Shown: positions 59,972 through 64,000 of the stretch, one piece after another
Layout of the letters: each line of letters opens with the position of its first letter
How positions within the stretch are numbered: the first letter of the stretch is position 1
From: Lathyrus oleraceus
Taxonomy: Eukaryota; Streptophyta; Magnoliopsida; Fabales; Fabaceae
Direction: 5' to 3'
DNA: 64,000 nt
NCBI RefSeq assembly: GCF_024323335.1
Contig: NC_066584.1
Span: forward strand, 424,166,319-424,230,318
Program-made: the position numbers and the translations under genes
The notes under the pieces: generated by a model
The model's database searches: none
Told to the model about the DNA's origin: nothing
Seen by the model: the letters and a program-made list of their open reading frames with translations, nothing else

Positions 59972-60963
59972 TGTAAGAACAAGATTAGTTCTACAATATA
60001 ATTCCAGGATTTTGATGATAACAAAGGATGAAACCAAAAATGGCACCCTAACGAAAATTCTCTAAGTGTGCAGGACTCTGAACAGCTACAAAGGAATCTG
60101 ACCTATTTATCAGATACAAACTCTGATCAGATACAAAGTACTAGAAGATCAGAAGCATCTGAAGAAGGAGTGCACTCTAGAAGTTCTGATTCTGAGCAAA
60201 ACAAGACAACAGAATACTAGAAGCTCTAAACTTCCACTGGACTCAGTTCTGATGATCTAAAAGACCAGTACTCTTAGAAGCTCTGACGTAACCTCAACGC
60301 AATCTCTAGTTGACACAGAAACTCTGAGATAACAAAGACTCTGATGAAGATTATCCAAATCCAGAAAAAGTAACGGAAATAACTTCTTCAAAAGGAAAGA
60401 AAGTATTTTTAGAAAGAAGTTATTCAGGGAGGCAAATTGGTTATGGCAAGAAACACAAAAGTAATGACATTGAATGCTCATCAAAGGCCAATATTCTGTC
60501 ATCACTCCAACGGTCCTTTTCACCACTATATAAAGGACGACATACTTCAGTGAGAGACACAACAACGCACAGAAAAATTCTTTACATTCTCTCTCAGTTT
60601 TTCACGAGCTGCTGCTCATACGTGAAAACACTTACTTATTCTGCTGTAATATTTGCTTACCTTTAGAAGCACTCTCGATTACAAATCTATTATTGTGAAA
60701 TTGCTTTTGTTCCTCAAGTGACTTTGCGTAGTCTGTATACTTGGGAGGACTAAGAGATCACTCTCTTAGACGTTTGGTTGTATTAATCTTTCAAGATTAG
60801 TGGATTAAGTCCTTTTTGAAGGAGAAATCACCTTGGCCTGGTGGACTGGAGTAGCTTTGTGTTATAAGCGAACCAGTATAAAATTCGGTGTGTTCTTATT
60901 TTTGATAAAGTCTTTATTTTCCAAAACAATTCAAACCCCCCTTTCTTCTTTTTCTCACCTTCA
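59972..60963 (+). repeat. SIRE-type 5' LTR (about 990 bp)
   Basis: Starts TGTAAGAACAAGATTAG and ends ...TCTCACCTTCA just before ATTGGTATCAGAGC. It is rich in TCTGA/TCAGA words at 60060-60330. The 3' edge could also be the CA at 60957. The other LTR is outside the window. Confidence 0.8.
60527..60535 (+). promoter_or_regulatory. TATA box of SIRE-type LTR
   Basis: TATATAAAG in the context CACCACTATATAAAGGACGAC, 555 bp into the LTR and followed by CA-rich start-like sequence (GAGAGACACAACAACG). Confidence 0.65.
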
Positions 60964-60965
60964 AT

Positions 60966-60977
60966 TGGTATCAGAGC
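60966..60977 (+). promoter_or_regulatory. SIRE-type PBS (initiator Met tRNA)
   Basis: TGGTATCAGAGC, a perfect copia-type primer site right after the LTR. Confidence 0.9.
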
Positions 60978-61045
60978 ATCGGCTCTGTTATTGATTTTCT
61001 AATCAAACACTTAACCGTGTAGAGAGATCCAGAACAAGAAAAACT

Positions 61046-62062
61046 ATGGCCCACACTAATGAAAGAAACAGTTACAATGCTAAGCCTCCAGTCTTTGATG
61101 GAGAGAAATTCGATTACTGGAAAGATAGAATTGAAAGCTTCTTTCTAGGCTATGACGCTGATCTCTGGGACATTGTAATAGATGGATACAAACCTCCTGT
61201 GTTAGATGCTGGAGTTGCCGTTCCCAGAAGTAAAATGACAGATGATCAGAAGCGCGAATTCAAGAATCATCACAAAGCCAGAACGATACTTCTCAATGCC
61301 ATATCTTACAATGAGTATGAAAAAATCACCAACAGGGAAACAACCAAAGATATACTCGACTCCCTGAGGATAACTCATGAAGGAAACTCTCAGGTCAAAG
61401 AAACAAAGGCTCTGGCCCTAATCCAGAAATATGAAGCCTTCAAAATAGAGGATGATGAAGCTATAGAGGTAATGTTTTCTAGATTCCAAACTCTTATTGC
61501 AGGTCTCAAAGTGCTAGACAAAGGATACACAACTGCAGACCAGGTCAAAAAGATAGTCAGAAGCTTGCCAAAGAAGTGGAGACCCATGGTCACAGTCTTA
61601 AAGCTATCAAAGGATCTGAACAACATCAGCCTTGAAGAGCTTGTCAGTTCACTCAGAAGTCATGAGATAGAAATGGAGGAAGATGAGCCTCAGAAGAAGA
61701 TCAAGTTTGTAGCATTAAAGTCCAGATCTGAAAGGCGCAAGTCTGACAGAAACAAAGCCTTCCAGGCCGAAATAGAAGATGCTGATGACTCTGAACTAGA
61801 AGAGTCTGACGATGAGGAAGAATTATCCCTCCTAACTAGAAGAGTAAAACAACTCTGGAGAAAGAGGAATAATAACTTCAGAAGACCAAGACCCAGAGGG
61901 GACCGATCAGACTCAATCTCAAAAGGTAAAACTAACAAAGATGTTACTTGTTATGAATGTAAAGAAATAGGTCACTATAGGAACGAATGTCCCAAGTTAA
62001 AGAAAGACAGTTCCAGAAAAGAGAGCTTCAAGGAAAACTCCCTCAGAACCAAAAAGGACTGA
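61046..62062 (+). pseudogene. gag: SIRE-type gag (capsid and nucleocapsid)
   Basis: 338 codons from MAHTNERNSYNAKPPVFDGEKFDYWK, the standard start of SIRE/Maximus gag (FDG..Y..WK.R...F). The capsid (UBN2-type) region covers residues about 60-220: ARTILLNAISYNEYEKI, ALIQKYEAFKIEDDEAIEVMFSRFQTL, VRSLPKKWRPMVTVLKLS. A charged region (DADDSELEESDDEEEL) precedes the zinc knuckle CYECKEIGHYRNEC (C-X2-C-X4-H-X4-C) at residues about 303-316. The frame ends at TKKD* (62062), whereas the conserved continuation GLMAIWDDSESD is in the next frame (ORF 61987-62646). A frameshift near 62050 therefore cut the polyprotein. Gag itself could still be made. Confidence 0.88.
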
Positions 62063-62760
62063 TGGCTATCTGGGATGACAGCGAATCTGACTCATCAGAA
62101 TTCGACTCTGATGAACAGGCTAATGTAGCACTCATGGCTACCACATCCAAGAACACTTCAGATGAAGAATCTGAATCAGAAGAGGTATTTTCTGAACTCT
62201 CTCAATCTGACCTAGAATCATGCCTGTCTGAAACTCTCAGCTCATATCAGAAACTCAAACAAAAATTTAAAGTTGTAAAAGGTGTTCTTGAAGAAACATT
62301 AGAAGAATGTGGCAAACTTGAGATAACAATTCTAGAACTAAAAGATGAAAACAAAACTCTGACATTACAAAGAGATGCAACAAAGAAAAATTGCTCAAAA
62401 CTTGAAGAAGCATTATCTCAAGCTCCACAAACTTCAAACACAATAATTTATAAATATGAAAAAGCTTTTCAAAAGTTTCTGAAAAATGGGATAGGGATGA
62501 GTATAATGGCATCCATGATTTATGGAGTCAGTCAGAACAATAGAAGAGGAATTGGGTATGATCCTAGTGAAGATAAAACTTCTACTAATGACCAACCTAA
62601 ATCTCCATTTTCATATCACTATACACACACAAGAGCAACAATTTAATAATGCCAGAAAACCCAAAGTGTTAAGAAACTCTGGGAAAACTAATCACAAAGG
62701 ACCCAAAAGACTCTGGGTACCAAAGGATAAGATTGTTTATGTTGCAGATATCCTATGCAA
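62063..62760 (+). pseudogene. SIRE-type gag-protease spacer with coiled coil
   Basis: Frame-shifted continuation: GLMAIWDDSESDSSEFDSDEQANVALMA (acidic) and ESESEEVFSELSQSDL. A predicted coiled coil follows (SSYQKLKQKFKVVKGVLEETLEECGKLE through DENKTLTLQRDA.KKNCSKLEEAL), then YEKAFQKFLKNGIGMSIMASMIYGVSQNNRRGIGY. The frame shifts again after FSYHYTHTRATI (62646) into ARKPKVLRNSGKTNHKGPKRLWVPKDKI. This acidic and coiled-coil spacer is typical of the SIRE lineage. Confidence 0.75.
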
Positions 62761-64000
62761 CAGAGTTAAAACACCAGTCATGGTACCTGGACTTTGGATG
62801 CCCGCGACACATGACGGGAAGAAAGTCTATGTTCCAAAGCCTGGAACTTAAAGATGCTGGATTCGTAGGCTTCGGAGGAGATCAGAAAGGAAGGATCAGA
62901 GGCTCCGGAACTATTGGTAATGGTACTCTTCCCTCTATATCTGATGTCTTATATGTAGAAGGATTAATGCATAACCTGTTATCAATAAGTCAATTAAGTG
63001 ATAACGGATATGATGTAATCTTTAATCAAAAAACATGTAAAGCCATAAATCAAAACAACGGTTCTGTCCTATTCACTGGCAAGAGGAAAAACAATATTTA
63101 TAAAATAAATCTTTCTGATTTAAAAGAACAAAATGTGAAATGTCTGATGTCTGTTCACGAAGAGCAATGGGTATGGCATAGACGCTTGGGCCACATTAGC
63201 ATGAGAAAATTATCTCAGCTAAATAAACTCGAGTTAGTCAGAGGTCTACCTAAGTTGAAGTTTTCTTCAGATGCTCTATGTGAAGCATGTCAGAAAGGAA
63301 AATTTTCAAAAACATCTTTCAAAAAGAAAAATATTGTTTCTACCTCTAAGTCTCTGGAACTTCTTCACATTGATTTATTTGGTCCTGTGAAAACAGCATC
63401 AGTCAATGGAAAGAAGTATGGACTAGTCATTGTTGATGATTTCAGTCGCTGGACATGGGTAAAATTCCTAAAGCACAAGAGTGAGTCTCACTCTGTATTC
63501 ACTAGCTTCTCTTCCAAAATGCAAAAAGAATTTGACTCTAAAATTATCAGAGTCAGAAGTGATCATGGTGGGGAATTTGAAAATAAATTTTTTGAGGAAC
63601 TATTTGACTCTAATGGAATATCCCATGATTTCTCCTGCCCTAGAACTCCACAACAAAATGGAGTTGTAGAGAGGAAGAATATGACACTCCAAGAGATGGC
63701 CAGAACCATGATGAATGAAACAAATGTGGCTAAGCACTTCTGGGCCAAAGCTGTAAATACAGCGTGTTACATTCAGAATAGAATCTCCATAAGACCTATT
63801 CTGGAGAAGACTCCCTATGAACTGTGTAAAGGAAGAAAACCAAACATTTCTTATTTTCATCCTTTTGGATGTTCCTGTTTTATTTTAAATACTAAAGAAC
63901 ATCTGAACAAGTTTGATTCCAAAGCACAAAAATGTATTATGTTAGGATACTCAGAACGCTCTAAAGGCTACAGAGTATACAATACAGAAACCAAAATTGT
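62761..64000 (+). pseudogene. pol: SIRE-type pol: protease and integrase, partial
   Basis: One frame stays open from about 62766 to the window end. Protease: WYLDFGCPRHMTGRKSMFQ, where the catalytic D-S-G reads D-F-G. GAG-pre-integrase zinc site: WHRRLGHISMRKLSQL...CEACQKGK (about 63176-63300). Integrase core: ELLHIDLFGPVKTAS (Asp at about 63373), IIRVRSDHGGEFENKF (Asp at about 63562) and PQQNGVVERKNMTLQEMARTMM (Glu at about 63671). All three catalytic acids are present with D-D-35-E spacing. AKAVNTACYIQNRISIRPILEKTPYEL and FHPFGCSCFILNTKEHLNKFDSKAQKCIMLGYS follow. RT and RNase H lie outside. The upstream frameshifts and altered protease make it a pseudogene. Confidence 0.88.

Larger units (their letters stand above)
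59972..64000 (+). mobile_element. SIRE/Maximus-type Ty1/copia element, 5' part
   Basis: Inserted in Ogre-B integrase. It has a 5' LTR (TGTAAGAACAAG...), iMet PBS, gag with CCHC knuckle, an acidic/coiled-coil spacer, protease and integrase, then runs off the window at integrase. LTR of about 1 kb, gag length and the long gag-protease spacer fit the SIRE/Maximus lineage, which in legumes often carries an env-like ORF near its 3' end; that would lie outside. The expected 5 bp TSD beside the far LTR is CACTC (59967-59971). Confidence 0.9.

Overview
This window is a stack of nested transposable elements from a large plant genome. Two very long (over 4.5 kb) Ogre-type Ty3/gypsy LTR retrotransposons, an older Ogre/Tat relative and a SIRE/Maximus-type Ty1/copia element point to a legume, most likely of the pea/vetch/lentil tribe (Fabeae). 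That host assignment is inference from element type. I see no intact host gene, rRNA, tRNA or CRISPR array. Every coding region I recognise belongs to a transposable element, and nearly all are pseudogenes.

Layout. (1) 1-8074: 3' part of an old Ogre/Tat element (Ogre-1): decayed RT, RNase H and integrase, a 3' UTR with minisatellites, and a 3.4 kb 3' LTR. (2) 8075-9545, minus strand: remnant of a CACTA tnp2 transposase (CACTA-1). It is cut off by Ogre-1 at 8074/8075 and interrupted at 8179-8843 by a miniature LTR element with target-site duplication (TSD) AACAT. (3) 10539-41620: a second CACTA element (CACTA-2) carrying a Transposase_24/Ulp1-like gene. That gene is split by a complete Ogre (Ogre-A, 12330-34019, minus, TSD GTTAG), and a small Ale-like copia element (36113-40780, minus, TSD ACTAC/ACTAT) lies just downstream of the recognisable coding blocks. 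A 163 bp MITE sits at 41022-41184. (4) 41621-45406: old remnants, including a cluster of GACTCGAATCA-like words and a gag-like fragment. (5) 45403-59971: a second Ogre (Ogre-B, plus) with 5' LTR, PBS, ORF1, gag-pro, intron and RT-RH-aRH-INT, interrupted at 59971/59972 by (6) a SIRE-type copia element that runs off the right edge.

The Ogre parts fit the known scheme: a LTR promoter about 1.4-1.5 kb into the LTR, a PBS read as tRNA-Arg-like, ORF1 with a plant-mobile-domain-like region and coiled coil, gag-protease, a short intron, then reverse transcriptase, two RNase H domains and integrase. Comparing Ogre-A with Ogre-B gives the most useful signals. These are conserved intron borders, a hairpin in the transcribed part of the LTR whose arms differ by three compensated base pairs, recurrent stop codons at the same glutamine positions, and a repeated CCC-NAAA-GGG hairpin after integrase that Ogre-A shares with Ogre-1. 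I did not find a clearly new multi-gene biological system. The best leads are the covarying LTR hairpin, the miniature LTR element and the exactly resolvable nesting order.
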